From Stenotrophomonas rhizophila (lineage in GTDB: Bacteria; Pseudomonadota; Gammaproteobacteria; Xanthomonadales; Xanthomonadaceae), in the NCBI RefSeq assembly GCF_000661955.1, contig NZ_CP007597.1, positions 3,796,338-3,860,337 of the forward strand: DNA of 64,000 nucleotides, given 5' to 3'. Made by a program: the position numbers and the translations under genes. This document shows, in pieces, positions 51,801 to 61,140 of the stretch. Within the stretch, counting starts at the first letter, position 1. Each line of letters starts with the position of its first letter. Below the pieces are notes generated by a model, which saw only the letters and a program-made list of their open reading frames with translations, had not been told where the DNA came from and searched no databases.

Positions 51801-54800
51801 CCGACGGCGGTAGCCAGGGCGTTGGATGCGATCGCGCCGTAGCCCAATGCGTTGGACAGGCGCCCGGTGGCTTCGCTGTAGCTGCCGAACGCCGAGGCGC
51901 CCGCGTCCGAGGCGGTGCTGCGGAAGCCGGTCGCGGTGGCCTGCTGGCCACTGGCCGACGACTCGAAGCCGTTGGCGGTGGCATAGGCGCCGCTGGCGAT
52001 GGCACCGCCGCCGACCGCGCTGGCACCGATCTCGCTGGCGCTGGCGTTGCTGCCCAGCGCCACGCTGTTCTCGCCCGTGGCCTGCGCATTGCTGCCCACT
52101 GCCGCAGCGCCATCGGCGCTGGCCAGTGCGTTGGTGCCCACCGCCGTACTGCTGGCGGCCAGCGCATTGGCGCCGGCACCCAGTGCGGTGGCACCGTCGC
52201 CGATCGCATTGGCCGCTTCACCGGCGGCCAGGGCGTCGTCGCCTTCCACGTAGGCACCGGCATCGCTGTTGTCGCTGCCACTGGCCTGGAAGTACTTGCT
52301 GGTGGCTTCGCCCGCGGCGGCTACCGCGTTCAACTGGTTGAGGTTGACCGCGTCGGTGCCTTCGGTACCGGCGGCGACGTTGGTGATCTGGCGCTGCGCA
52401 TCGGCACTGCCCACCGACACGCTGTCGTCGCGGTCGGCGATGGAATCGGCACCGAGGGCCACGCTGTTTTCACCACTGGAGGTGGCGGCGTTGCCGAGCG
52501 CGGTGCTGTTCACGCCCGGCGACCACGCCCCGCCGCCCACGGCGGTGGAGTAGTTGCCCGAGGCTTCGGTGGCCAGCAGGCCGAACAGCGAACCACCCAC
52601 GGCCACGCTGTTGGTGCCGGTGGCCAGGCTGCCCTGGCCGGTGGCGGTGCTGTAGGCCCCGGAGGCTTCGGCATCGCCGCCGACGGCCACGCTGTTGGAC
52701 CCGGTGGCCTGGGCGAAACTGCCCAGTGCGGTGGCGTTGAAGGCGCTGGCCACGGCCAGGCCGCCGATGGCGGTGGTGTAGCCGGCGGTGGCTTCAGAAC
52801 CGAAGCCGTAGCCGGCCGACAAGGTGCCGCTGACCACGCTTTCGGCGCCCACGGCGGTCGCGCCCTGGCCGCTGGCGCTGCTGTAGTAGCCCAGCGCCAC
52901 CGACTCTTCGCCGGCCGCGTCGGACAACGCACCGCCGGCAAAGCTGCCCGCACCGGATGCGACGCTGGCCGCACCGGTGGCGGTGCTCTGCTCGCCGGAG
53001 GCCTCGCTTTCGGCGCCGGTGGCGGTGGCGTATTCGCCGCTGGCCTGCGCATTGGCGCCCACGGCGATCGCGTTGGCACCGCTGGCCAGTGCATTGAAGC
53101 CCACCGCACTGGCGTTGTCGGCCAGTGCGAACGCGCCGCTGCCCAGCGCGGTGGCGCCGCTGCCGGCGGCGAAGCTGGCCGAGCCCACGGCGGTGGCGTA
53201 ATCGCCATCGGTGGCCGCGTTGGAACCGGCGGCCACGCTTTCCTCGCCAGCGGCCACGGCCACGCCGTCACCGCTGGCCTGGAACTGCGCGGTGGCGTCG
53301 GTGAGCTGGTCCAGGTTCACCGCATCGGTGCCCTGGGTACCGGCGGCGACGTTGGTGACCTGGCGCTGGCGGGTGCTGCTGCCCACCGACACGGTGTAAG
53401 CACGGTCGGCGACCGAACCGGCGCCGAGTGCCACCGCATTGGACGCGCTGGCGTTGCTGCCGGCGCCGATGCCGATCGCGCTTTCACCGCCGGCCACCAC
53501 GTTGGTGCCGATGGCGATGGTGTTGATACTGTTGCCCAGCGCCTGGAAGCCGACCGCGACGCTGTTGTCGCCGTAGCCGAACGCCCCCCGGCCCAGCGCG
53601 GTGGCGCTGCTGCCGCGGGCCCAGCTGTTGTAGCCGATCGAAGTGGAGCCGGTGCCGCTGGCCCACGCCGACTGACCCACCGCGGTGCCGTTGGCAGCGG
53701 TGGCCCAGGCACTGGCGCCGAACGCGGTGGCACCGTCTTCGGTGGCCCAGGCGTAGGCGCCGGTGGCGGTGGTTTCCTCGCCGCTGGCGAAGGCGTTGTC
53801 GCCCTGCGCAACGCTGTAGTCGCCGGTGGCGCGCGCCTTGTAACCGGCGGCCAGGCTGTTGTTGCCGGTGGCCTGCGCGCCGCTGCCGAACGCGTTGCTG
53901 GTGGTGCCGGTGGCCAATGCCCCCGCACCCACGGCCACCGCATCCTGGGCCGCGGTGGTGCCTACCTTGACGGCGTTGCCGTCGGCATCGACCAGCGGCT
54001 GGTTGAACTCGTCATAGGCCTGGCCGAGGCCGCCGATGGCGACGCTGCCGTTGCCGTTCGCGCTGACGTTGCGGCCCACGGCCACGGTGTCATCGCCCAG
54101 CGCGTTGGCCCCGTTGCCGAGTGCGGCCGCACCGGCGCCCAGCGCATTGCTGGCTTCGCCCGCGGCGAGTGCGCCGTCGCCGTCGGCAAAGGCGCCCACG
54201 TCGCTGTCATCGGACCCATTGGCCTTGAAGCGGCTGGCGGTGACGTTGGCCACCTGGGCCACGCCATCCAGCTGCGCCTTGTTTACCGCATCGGTGGCGT
54301 CGGTACCGGCCGCCACATGGGTGATCTGGCGTTCGTTGCCGACGTCGCCCACCGAGACGGTGTTGGCGCGGGTGGCGGTGGAATTGGCGCCCAGCGCGAC
54401 GCTGTTGGCGCCGCGTGCGGTGGCGTAGAAACCGACCGCGGTGCTGAGTTCGCCGCTGGCCCAGGTTTCCGCGCCCAGTGCGGTGGCACCCTCACCCGGC
54501 GCATAGGCGAAGTAGCCCACGGCGGTGGCTTCGGTGCCCGACGCTTCGGTCAGGGTGCCGTTGGCGGTGGCGTAATCGCCGCTGGCGATGGCGCCGGCGC
54601 CCACGGCGGTCGCCGCTTCACCGCTGGCCTGGGTCTGCACGAAGAAGCCCAGGCCCGGCAGCAGGTCGGCGGGGCCGCCGATGGCGGTGCTGCTGTTGCC
54701 GGTGGCCACGCTCTGCGTGCCGACGGCGGTGGAGTAGTCGCCGATGGCGTTGGACACCGCGCCGAAGGCGGACGACTGCGCGCCGCCGGCGTACGCGCCG

Positions 54801-56410
54801 ACACCGTAGGACGATGAGGCGAAGCCCGACGCTTCGGCACTGGCACCCACCGCGGTACCGCCGACGCCGGCGCTGGTGGCACCGGTATCGACCGGCACGC
54901 CGCCATTGGTGATCAGCGGGTTGCCATCGGCATCCACCGCCGCGCCACCGACCGCCACGCTGCCCGGGCCGTTGGCCTGCGCGTTGTTGCCGAAGGCGGC
55001 GCTGTTCTGGCCGGTGGCCACGGCATTGAAGCCCACCGCCGTGGCGTTCTGTGCCACCGCCGTGGCACCGCTGCCCAGCGCGGTGGCACCGTTGCCGAGT
55101 GCGTTGGACGCTTCACCGATGGCGGTGGCGTTGTCGCCGTCGGCGTACGCGCCGGCATCGCTGTCGTCGCTGCCGGTGGCCTGGAAGTACTTGCTGGTGG
55201 TGGCCGCGACTTCGCCCACGGCATCCAGCTGGGATTTGTTCACTGCATCGTTGGCGTCGGTGCCATCGGCCACGTTGGTGATCTGGCGGCGCAGACCGGT
55301 TTCGCCGTTGCCCACCGATACCGTGTCGATGCGATCGGCGTAGGAGCCGGCGCCGAGCGCCACGCTGCCCACGGCCACGGCCGCGGAATTGGACCCGAGC
55401 GCAGCGCTGAAATCGGCCACGGCCACGCTGAACGCGCCGACCGCCACCGAGGCTTCACCGCCGCTGCCGGCGCCACGGCCGAGCGAGGTGCTGCCCGCGC
55501 CGATGGCCAATGCGCCGCCACCAATGGCGGTGGCACCGTCGGCGCTGGCTTCGGCCAGGCCGCCAATCGCGGTGGCCGCACCGTTCTCGCTGGCGGCCAG
55601 TGCATGTGCGCCCAGCGCTACGTCGCCCAGGCCGAAAGCGGCGGCGCTCTGCCCCACCGCCGTGCTGGCGTCACCGAAGGCCAGCGTGTTCTGGCCGAAG
55701 GCGCTGGCGCCCAGGCCGGCCGCAATGGCCTGGCTGCCGGTCGCCGTGGTGGCATTGGCCAGCGCCTGGCTGCCCTGCCCCACGGCGGTGGCGCCGTCGC
55801 CCTCGGCGTTGGCACCGGCACCGGCGGCAAGCGCGCCGTCACCGTCGATCGTGGCCGCGTCACTGTTGTTGCCTGCGCCGTCTGCCTTGAAATAGCGGGT
55901 CGCGCCTTCGGCAGCGACTGCAACCTTGTCCAGCTGGGCCTTGTTCACCGCATCGGTGGCGGCGGTGCCGGCGGCCACGTTGGTGACCTGGCGCTCCTTG
56001 CCGGCGTCACCCACCGACACCGTGTTGACGCGGTTGGCCTTGGAGCCGGCACCGAGCGCGACGCTGTTGTTGGCCGACGCGGTGCTGTTGCTGCCGATGG
56101 CCACCGCATTGCTGCCGGTCGCGCTGGCGCTGCCATCCACCACGCAACTGTCGAGGATCTTGCTGTTGAGCACGACGCAGTTGGCATTGCCGCCCACTTC
56201 CACCGACTGCGCCAACGCCGCCGGCGCGAGCCCTGCCATTCCCAACCCGAGTGTCAACGCGATGGCACCCGACAGCAGCGACGAGGCGCGCGTGTCGGTG
56301 GATCGTCGCTGGTCGATGACCACGCCGGCAGACTGGCTGGTGGCCAATTCCGAGGCGACAACCATCTGCCCCAGTGCTTTGTTCCAGACCTTGCGATAAA
56401 TCCGATTCAT
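48845..56410 (-). CDS. Giant trimeric autotransporter adhesin (YadA/Hia-like)
   Basis: 2,521 residues from the ATG at 56410. It starts with an extended signal peptide (ESPR: MNRIYRKVWNKALGQMVVAS, then the hydrophobic core SSLLSGAIALTLGLGMAGLA). The passenger is a long run of YadA-like head repeats of 14 residues (type TAVGSGAxASGxxS, VALGxxSxA) broken by eight neck modules of form VSVGxxxxERQITNVAAGT-DAVN-QL, each followed by FKASGSDDSDxGAYxxGD-like short inserts. A coiled-coil stalk (~2150-2400), a ninth neck and the four-strand YadA anchor (NRVGVGVGYQGGESALSLGY ... SSVGVGAGFGW) end the protein. Surface adhesion and biofilm formation are the usual roles. Highly repetitive DNA means copy number may be misassembled. 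Confidence 0.95.
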   Translation of the reverse strand: MNRIYRKVWNKALGQMVVASELATSQSAGVVIDQRRSTDTRASSLLSGAIALTLGLGMAGLAPAALAQSVEVGGNANCVVLNSKILDSCVVDGSASATGSNAVAIGSNSTASANNSVALGAGSKANRVNTVSVGDAGKERQVTNVAAGTAATDAVNKAQLDKVAVAAEGATRYFKADGAGNNSDAATIDGDGALAAGAGANAEGDGATAVGQGSQALANATTATGSQAIAAGLGASAFGQNTLAFGDASTAVGQSAAAFGLGDVALGAHALAASENGAATAIGGLAEASADGATAIGGGALAIGAGSTSLGRGAGSGGEASVAVGAFSVAVADFSAALGSNSAAVAVGSVALGAGSYADRIDTVSVGNGETGLRRQITNVADGTDANDAVNKSQLDAVGEVAATTSKYFQATGSDDSDAGAYADGDNATAIGEASNALGNGATALGSGATAVAQNATAVGFNAVATGQNSAAFGNNAQANGPGSVAVGGAAVDADGNPLITNGGVPVDTGATSAGVGGTAVGASAEASGFASSSYGVGAYAGGAQSSAFGAVSNAIGDYSTAVGTQSVATGNSSTAIGGPADLLPGLGFFVQTQASGEAATAVGAGAIASGDYATANGTLTEASGTEATAVGYFAYAPGEGATALGAETWASGELSTAVGFYATARGANSVALGANSTATRANTVSVGDVGNERQITHVAAGTDATDAVNKAQLDGVAQVANVTASRFKANGSDDSDVGAFADGDGALAAGEASNALGAGAAALGNGANALGDDTVAVGRNVSANGNGSVAIGGLGQAYDEFNQPLVDADGNAVKVGTTAAQDAVAVGAGALATGTTSNAFGSGAQATGNNSLAAGYKARATGDYSVAQGDNAFASGEETTATGAYAWATEDGATAFGASAWATAANGTAVGQSAWASGTGSTSIGYNSWARGSSATALGRGAFGYGDNSVAVGFQALGNSINTIAIGTNVVAGGESAIGIGAGSNASASNAVALGAGSVADRAYTVSVGSSTRQRQVTNVAAGTQGTDAVNLDQLTDATAQFQASGDGVAVAAGEESVAAGSNAATDGDYATAVGSASFAAGSGATALGSGAFALADNASAVGFNALASGANAIAVGANAQASGEYATATGAESEASGEQSTATGAASVASGAGSFAGGALSDAAGEESVALGYYSSASGQGATAVGAESVVSGTLSAGYGFGSEATAGYTTAIGGLAVASAFNATALGSFAQATGSNSVAVGGDAEASGAYSTATGQGSLATGTNSVAVGGSLFGLLATEASGNYSTAVGGGAWSPGVNSTALGNAATSSGENSVALGADSIADRDDSVSVGSADAQRQITNVAAGTEGTDAVNLNQLNAVAAAGEATSKYFQASGSDNSDAGAYVEGDDALAAGEAANAIGDGATALGAGANALAASSTAVGTNALASADGAAAVGSNAQATGENSVALGSNASASEIGASAVGGGAIASGAYATANGFESSASGQQATATGFRSTASDAGASAFGSYSEATGRLSNALGYGAIASNALATAVGTSATASGASSVALGESSEATGDESVAIGGSTFFGLLPARASGTGAAAFGAGAWATDDYATAIGWNSWADAANSTALGANAIAEGVNSVALGAGSSAERDNTVSVGTATAQRQITNVADGTEGTDAVNVNQLSAVAEVAEQTNRQFKASGSGNGDDVGAYVDGAYATAAGEAANAFGTGASAYGSGALASGRNASASGFNASATADSATAIGGALYYEDANGNVILDKATSASGTGATALGAGAQATGVFSTASGAGATSAGLQSAAFGYSAEAGSDYSTAVGAFSAASGVRTTALGYGAEASGDYASALGWGSTASGAYANAIGYASQASGANSVAAGSNAWATAAQTTAVGQLAWATSAGSTAIGQDSYAYSGLNATAVGKSSSASGAGSVALGAGARTSEANVVSVGGGNGTTGPATRRITNVGAAVNANDAVNKAQLDSVAATADAVGKHFQASGTGVATASGSDALAAGSGAAASGNRSSALGAASVASATGATAIGADASARGDNSTVIGRSASTNATNGVAIGNGAFASNGAGSIAIGAGAGVSGAGSVALGAGARAVEANVVSVGGGNGTDGPATRRIVNVAAGRIAAGSTDAVTGGQLNTTNQRVGAVETRVGDIDERIGSVETVTANALSYDDASRDKVTLSGVQGTVLDNVGSGSIASGSRQAINGGQLFQSLSDAASFLGGGASVGMQGVFVAPNYVIQGTTYNNVGDALGALDRKVSDLDQRVAGSSNARARSAAAPSANVASASLATADERVATASVQGTPTAASAGGAQVANAPVAAAPTAVNAVAMGDGAVASGASATAIGQGATATAANSVALGQGSVADRADTVSVGSVGNERQVANVAAGTQATDAVNKGQLDGGIATANSYTDQRFGAMADSFDIYKGEIDQRLRHQDRRIDRQGAMSAAMLNMATSAAGVRTQNRVGVGVGYQGGESALSLGYQRALSERATVTIGGAFSSDDSSVGVGAGFGW

Positions 56411-56600
56411 CGATGCGACTCCTGAGTGGGCTGGTTTTGGGCAAAGCGACGCCAACGCCGGACCGTGTGGTCCAACGTCCCCTGGGGGCGTTTACTCGCT
56501 TGATTTACTGCGTTGCGCCGAATGGCTTGCTACAGAAGTACAGCCGACTCGCCATCCATGCGGTTACTGCAGAACTGAACGCTTTCGAAATGAGGATGCA

Positions 56601-56629
56601 GTGTTAACGTACAGTTTCAGGAACGTCAA
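56601..56629 (-). promoter_or_regulatory. Candidate promoter of the adhesin gene
   Basis: Minus-strand TTGACG (56624-56629) and TAACAC (56601-56606) are 17 bp apart; the -35 is good, the -10 weak. It would give a leader of about 185 nt. The 56411-56861 gap is AT-richer than its surroundings and holds only this, the purL terminator and no gene. Confidence 0.4.
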
Positions 56630-56789
56630 GACTTTGACGTAGAAAAACTTCCGACAGCGATGCGCGTCACAAAACCGACGATAAACATGCTGATTACGTT
56701 AGTTTCATGTGAGTAATGGCTATAACGCGTTTTCACGTTGTAACGCGCTGTAACTCCTTGCTGCCGATCATTTTCCATTCCGCATAAAA

Positions 56790-56817
56790 GAAAACCGCCG
56801 GCAGTGCCGGCGGTTTC
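56790..56817 (-). terminator. Intrinsic terminator of purL
   Basis: On the minus strand AAACCGCCGGCA-CTG-CCGGCGGTTTTC and further T residues, about 45 nt after the purL stop codon. Confidence 0.9.
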
Positions 56818-56861
56818 TTCACGCGATTTTCACCGCATCGACAACAGTGGCGTGCGCAGTA

Positions 56862-59800
56862 TCAGCCGCACCATACGCGTGCGTTGCGGAACATCCGCAG
56901 CCACGGCGAGTCACCCTGCCACTCACTCGGACGCCAGCTCAGATTGAGCGCGCGCGGGGTGCGCTCGGGGTGCGGCATCATGATGGTGACGCGGCCGTCG
57001 CTGGTGGTCAGGCCGGTGATGCCGTCCGGCGAACCGTTCGGGTTGAGCGGGTACTGGGTGGCCACGTTGCCATCGCCATCCACGTAGCGCAGCGAGACGC
57101 GTGCGGCGGCCTGGTCCACGGCCGTGGCGAACACCGCCTGGCCTTCGCCATGCGCCACCGCGACCGGCAGGCGCGAGCCGGCCATGCCACGCAGCAGGAT
57201 CGACGGCGACTCCACCACTTCCAGCAGCGCGGTACGCGCTTCGAACTGCTCGCTGCGGTTGCGGCGGAACTGCGGCCAGTGCTCGGCACCGGGGATGATG
57301 TCCTTGAGCTGGCTCATCATCTGGCAGCCGTTGCACACACCCAGGGCGAAGCTGTCGTCACGCGCAAAGAACGCGGCGAAGGCATCGCGCAGTGCGCTGC
57401 GTTCCAGCACCGAGGTGGCCCAACCGCGGCCGGCCCCCAGCACGTCGCCGTAGCTGAAGCCACCGCAGGCGACCAGACCGGTGAAATCGGACAGCGCGAC
57501 GCGGCCTTCGATCAGGTCGCTCATGTGCACATCGAACGAACTGAAGCCGGCACGTTCGAAGACGTTGGCCATTTCAATCTGGCCGTTGACGCCCTGCTCG
57601 CGCAGCACCGCCACGCGCGGGCGCGCGCCGGTGTTGATGAACGGGGGTCGCTCCTGCGCATCCTGCGCCCGCGACACTGGTACATCCATGTACGGCGGTC
57701 GCTCCTGCGCATCCTGCGCCCGCGACACTGGTACATCCATGTACGGCGCCGCCACGTCTTCGTTGATATCGAACGTCAGCTTCGGCTTCAGGCCCGGCGC
57801 GTTGAAGTTGCGCGCGATCGCACGCTCCTGGTCGGCGTTGTCGGGGTTGTCGCGCAGCTTCTGCATGGCGTGGGTGACCGACCACCAGGCATCGAACAGC
57901 GTTTCCCAGCGCCACTCGACCAGGCTTTCGCCCTGCAGCGAGACACGCACCACCGGAGCGGTGGTCGGACGCGCGATGCGCTGCGCGCATTCGGTCAGTG
58001 CATGGCGCTCGACCAGATCAGCGAACGCAGCACGGTCTTCCTTGGCGATCTGCACCACCGCACCCAGTTCTTCATTGAACAGGCTGCGGAACGGATCATC
58101 GCCCCAGGCATCCAGGGTGATGTCCAGGCCCAGGCGCGAGGCGAACGCCATTTCGCAGAGCGCGGCGAAGGCACCGCCATCGCTGCGGTCGTGGTAGGCC
58201 AGCAGCAGGCCGGCCTGGCGCGCATCGCGGATCAGTTCGAAGAACGCGCGCAGGCGCTGCGCATCGTCCAGGTCCGGCACGGCGCCGGCAAACGCGGGCA
58301 GGTCGCTGTGGTCGGCATGCACCTGGGCCAGGATCGAACCGCCCAGGCGCTGCTTGCCCGCGCCCAGGCCGATCAGCCACAACTCGCTGTCGGTGTCGCG
58401 GTCCAGCAGCGGGGTGAGCTGCGCGTTGGCATCGGCCACCGGCGCGAATGCGGAGATCACCAGCGAGACCGGCGACACCGACTTGTGCGCCTGGCCATCG
58501 GCGTGCCACTGCGCCTGCATCGACAGCGAGTCCTTGCCGACCGGGATGCTCAGGTCCAGCTGCGGGCACAGTTCCATGCCCACCGCGCGCACCGCGTCGT
58601 ACAGCAGCGCGTCTTCGCCGTTGTGGCCGGCCGCGGCCATCCAGTTGGCCGACAGCTTCACCGTCTCCAGTGCATCCACCGGGGCGGCGCACAGGTTGGT
58701 GATCGCCTCGCCCACGGCCATGCGGGCCGAGGCGGCGGCATCGAGCAGGGCCAGCGGGGTGCGTTCGCCAATGGCCATCGCTTCACCGGCCACGGTGTCG
58801 AACCCGGCCAGGGTGATGGCGACGTTGGCCAGCGGCAACTGCCACGGGCCGATCATCTGCTCGCGTGCGGTCAACCCGCCCACGCTGCGGTCACCGATGG
58901 TGACCAGGAAGTTCTTCGAGGCGACCGAAGGATGCGCCAGCACGCGCAGGCCCGCTTCATGCAGGTCCAGCCCGGCGGTTTTCAGCGCCGGCCAGCGCGG
59001 TGCGGGCGGGTGCGCGGTGTCGCGGTGCATCTTCGGCGCCTTGCCGAACAGCACGTCCATCGGCAGGTCGATCGGCGCATCGGCCGGGATGTTGCCCACG
59101 GTGGCGCCGTAGGCCACCACCAGGCGTTCCTCGGCGGTGGCCACGCCAACGGCCGCGAACGGGCAGCGCTCGCGCGCGCAGATCGCGGCGAACTCGGCCA
59201 GCCGCGCCTGCGGCACGCCCAGCACGTAGCGTTCCTGCGATTCGTTGCACCACAACTGCATCGGCGACAACGACGGGTCATCGGCGGGCACCTTGCCCAG
59301 GTCGATCACACCGCCCACGCCGGAGTCGTGCAGCAGCTCGGGAATCGCGTTGGACAGGCCGCCCGCGCCGACGTCATGGAACCAGCGGATCGGGTTGTCC
59401 AGGCCAAGCGCCACGCACCGGTCGATCACTTCCTGGCAGCGACGCTCCATTTCCGGGTTGTCGCGCTGCACGCTGGCAAAGTCGAGGTCTTCGGCGCTTT
59501 CACCGGAGGCCACCGAACTGGCGGCACCGCCGCCCAGGCCGATCAGCATGGCCGGGCCACCCAGCACGATCACCGCATCGCCCGGCTGCAGGGTCAGCTT
59601 TTCGACCTGGTTCTGGTCAATGGCGCCCAGGCCGCCGGCGAGCATGATCGGCTTGTCGTAGGCGCGGGTCAGGCCCTGCCCTTCGGGCAGCTCGAAGCTG
59701 CGGAAGTAACCCAGCAGATTGGGGCGGCCGAACTCATTGTTGAAGGCGGCGCCGCCCAGCGGGCCGTCCAGCATGATGTCCAGCGCCGGGGCCATGCGCG

Positions 59801-60848
59801 GGTTCAGCGCGCGCGGCGCTTCCCACGGCTGCGGCAGCGTCGGGATGCGCAGGTGCGAGACCGAGAAGCCGGTCAGGCCGGCCTTCGGCTTGCCGCCGCG
59901 GCCGGTGGCGCCTTCGTCGCGGATTTCACCGCCGGCACCGGTCGACGCGCCCGGGAACGGGGCGATCGCGGTGGGATGGTTGTGGGTTTCCACCTTGATG
60001 CAGAACGCCGAATCGACCACCGCTTCGCTGCGGTACTGGCCACTGGCCGGATCGGGGCGGTAGCGCGACGCGGGCAGGCCGGCGACCACCGCGGCGTTGT
60101 CGCTGTACGCGCTCAACGTGTGCTGCGGGGTCTGCTGGTGGGTGTTCTTGATCATGCGGAACAGCGAATGCGGCTGGTCGGCGCCGTCGATGGTCCAGCT
60201 GGCGTTGAAGATCTTGTGGCGGCAGTGCTCGGAATTGGCCTGCGCGAACATCATCAGTTCCACGTCCGACGGCTTGCGGCCCAGTTCGCCGAAGCGCTGG
60301 CGCAGGTAGTCGATCTCGTCCTGGGCCATGGCCAGGCCGAGGCGGCGGTTGGCCGCTTCCAGGTCCTCCAGCGCGATGCGTTCCAGTTCACCCCGGGCCG
60401 GTGCGCTGAACAGCGCCTGGGCCTGGTCTGCCTGGTCCAGCACCGACTGGGTCATCGGGTCGTGCAGCGCGCGCGCCACCGCCGCCTGGGCGGCGGCATC
60501 GGCCGGCCACCCGGCCAGGTCGATGCGCAGGCCACGCTCCACCCGGCGGATCGGCTGCCCGGCGCCGCGCACCAGTTCGGTGGCCTTGCTCGACCACGGC
60601 GACAAGGTGCCCAGGCGCGGGACCACGAAGCGCGATACCGCCCCCGCTTCCTGCCCGGCCAGTGCCGGCTGGGCTTCCAGGATCCGGCTCAGGATCGCCG
60701 GGTCCGGGGCCGCATCGCCCTCGGTCTGGATGAAGTAGACATGCCAGGCACCGGTGATGCGCAGATCGGCGGCCAGGGACTGCAGGCGGGATTCAAGACG
60801 TTCGCGGCGGAACGGCGAAAGGGCGGATGCGCCCTCGAGGACCATCAT
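56862..60848 (-). CDS. purL: Phosphoribosylformylglycinamidine synthase PurL (large form) with a 34-residue insertion
   Basis: Converts FGAR, glutamine and ATP to FGAM in purine synthesis. 1,328 residues from the first ATG of [13 protein letters not shown], matching the E. coli start MMEILRGSPALS. Domains: N-terminal PurS-like (1-150), linker, two AIRS-type synthetase halves ([20 protein letters not shown] near 290; [19 protein letters not shown] near 495; [12 protein letters not shown] near 770), and a C-terminal class I glutaminase ([27 protein letters not shown] with the nucleophile Cys, [12 protein letters not shown]). Between AAP and FINTG, just before the glutaminase, two copies of [17 protein letters not shown] are inserted; without them the length is 1,294, the normal 1,295. 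Confidence 0.96.
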   Translation of the reverse strand: MMVLEGASALSPFRRERLESRLQSLAADLRITGAWHVYFIQTEGDAAPDPAILSRILEAQPALAGQEAGAVSRFVVPRLGTLSPWSSKATELVRGAGQPIRRVERGLRIDLAGWPADAAAQAAVARALHDPMTQSVLDQADQAQALFSAPARGELERIALEDLEAANRRLGLAMAQDEIDYLRQRFGELGRKPSDVELMMFAQANSEHCRHKIFNASWTIDGADQPHSLFRMIKNTHQQTPQHTLSAYSDNAAVVAGLPASRYRPDPASGQYRSEAVVDSAFCIKVETHNHPTAIAPFPGASTGAGGEIRDEGATGRGGKPKAGLTGFSVSHLRIPTLPQPWEAPRALNPRMAPALDIMLDGPLGGAAFNNEFGRPNLLGYFRSFELPEGQGLTRAYDKPIMLAGGLGAIDQNQVEKLTLQPGDAVIVLGGPAMLIGLGGGAASSVASGESAEDLDFASVQRDNPEMERRCQEVIDRCVALGLDNPIRWFHDVGAGGLSNAIPELLHDSGVGGVIDLGKVPADDPSLSPMQLWCNESQERYVLGVPQARLAEFAAICARERCPFAAVGVATAEERLVVAYGATVGNIPADAPIDLPMDVLFGKAPKMHRDTAHPPAPRWPALKTAGLDLHEAGLRVLAHPSVASKNFLVTIGDRSVGGLTAREQMIGPWQLPLANVAITLAGFDTVAGEAMAIGERTPLALLDAAASARMAVGEAITNLCAAPVDALETVKLSANWMAAAGHNGEDALLYDAVRAVGMELCPQLDLSIPVGKDSLSMQAQWHADGQAHKSVSPVSLVISAFAPVADANAQLTPLLDRDTDSELWLIGLGAGKQRLGGSILAQVHADHSDLPAFAGAVPDLDDAQRLRAFFELIRDARQAGLLLAYHDRSDGGAFAALCEMAFASRLGLDITLDAWGDDPFRSLFNEELGAVVQIAKEDRAAFADLVERHALTECAQRIARPTTAPVVRVSLQGESLVEWRWETLFDAWWSVTHAMQKLRDNPDNADQERAIARNFNAPGLKPKLTFDINEDVAAPYMDVPVSRAQDAQERPPYMDVPVSRAQDAQERPPFINTGARPRVAVLREQGVNGQIEMANVFERAGFSSFDVHMSDLIEGRVALSDFTGLVACGGFSYGDVLGAGRGWATSVLERSALRDAFAAFFARDDSFALGVCNGCQMMSQLKDIIPGAEHWPQFRRNRSEQFEARTALLEVVESPSILLRGMAGSRLPVAVAHGEGQAVFATAVDQAAARVSLRYVDGDGNVATQYPLNPNGSPDGITGLTTSDGRVTIMMPHPERTPRALNLSWRPSEWQGDSPWLRMFRNARVWCG
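57646..57747. repeat. Doubled 51-bp repeat inserted in purL
   Basis: Two consecutive 51-bp copies (57646-57696 and 57697-57747), identical apart from edge bases, each ending with the palindrome GTACATCCATGTAC. 102 bp is a multiple of three and keeps the purL frame open, adding 34 residues. Confidence 0.93.
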
Positions 60849-61140
60849 GTCCGGGGAACCGTGGTTGGGAACGGGGCCCACCATTGTACCGAAGTCGGCC
60901 GCCGGGGCTTGGCGGGCGGTCAGCACGGCCGCGCCGTCTTCACGGCCGAACCTTGCGCTGGCTCACGGATTGGCGGACGAATGCATGACAACGTTGTCCT
61001 CGCCTGCCCGGCACCCCTGCCGGTCAGGCCCTCGTCCGCCCCCACTGCTGTTGCCGGCCTCTCTCACCGGCGCCCGGACCTGCTGCACGCGGGCCGCCCC
61101 ACCCGGCGGCCCGCGCCCATCACTAGATCGGAGTAAGACC

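Noticed and set aside
46646..54817. Plus-strand open frame of 2,723 codons across the protease and adhesin genes
   Set aside because: It is antisense to two clear genes; the Gly/Arg/His/Val-rich translation has no domain, and it arises from the repetitive, GC-rich adhesin codons lacking stop complements.
56847..61136. Plus-strand open frame of 1,429 codons antisense to purL
   Set aside because: Composition is that of a shadow frame (Arg/His/Gln-rich) and purL is fully conserved on the other strand.
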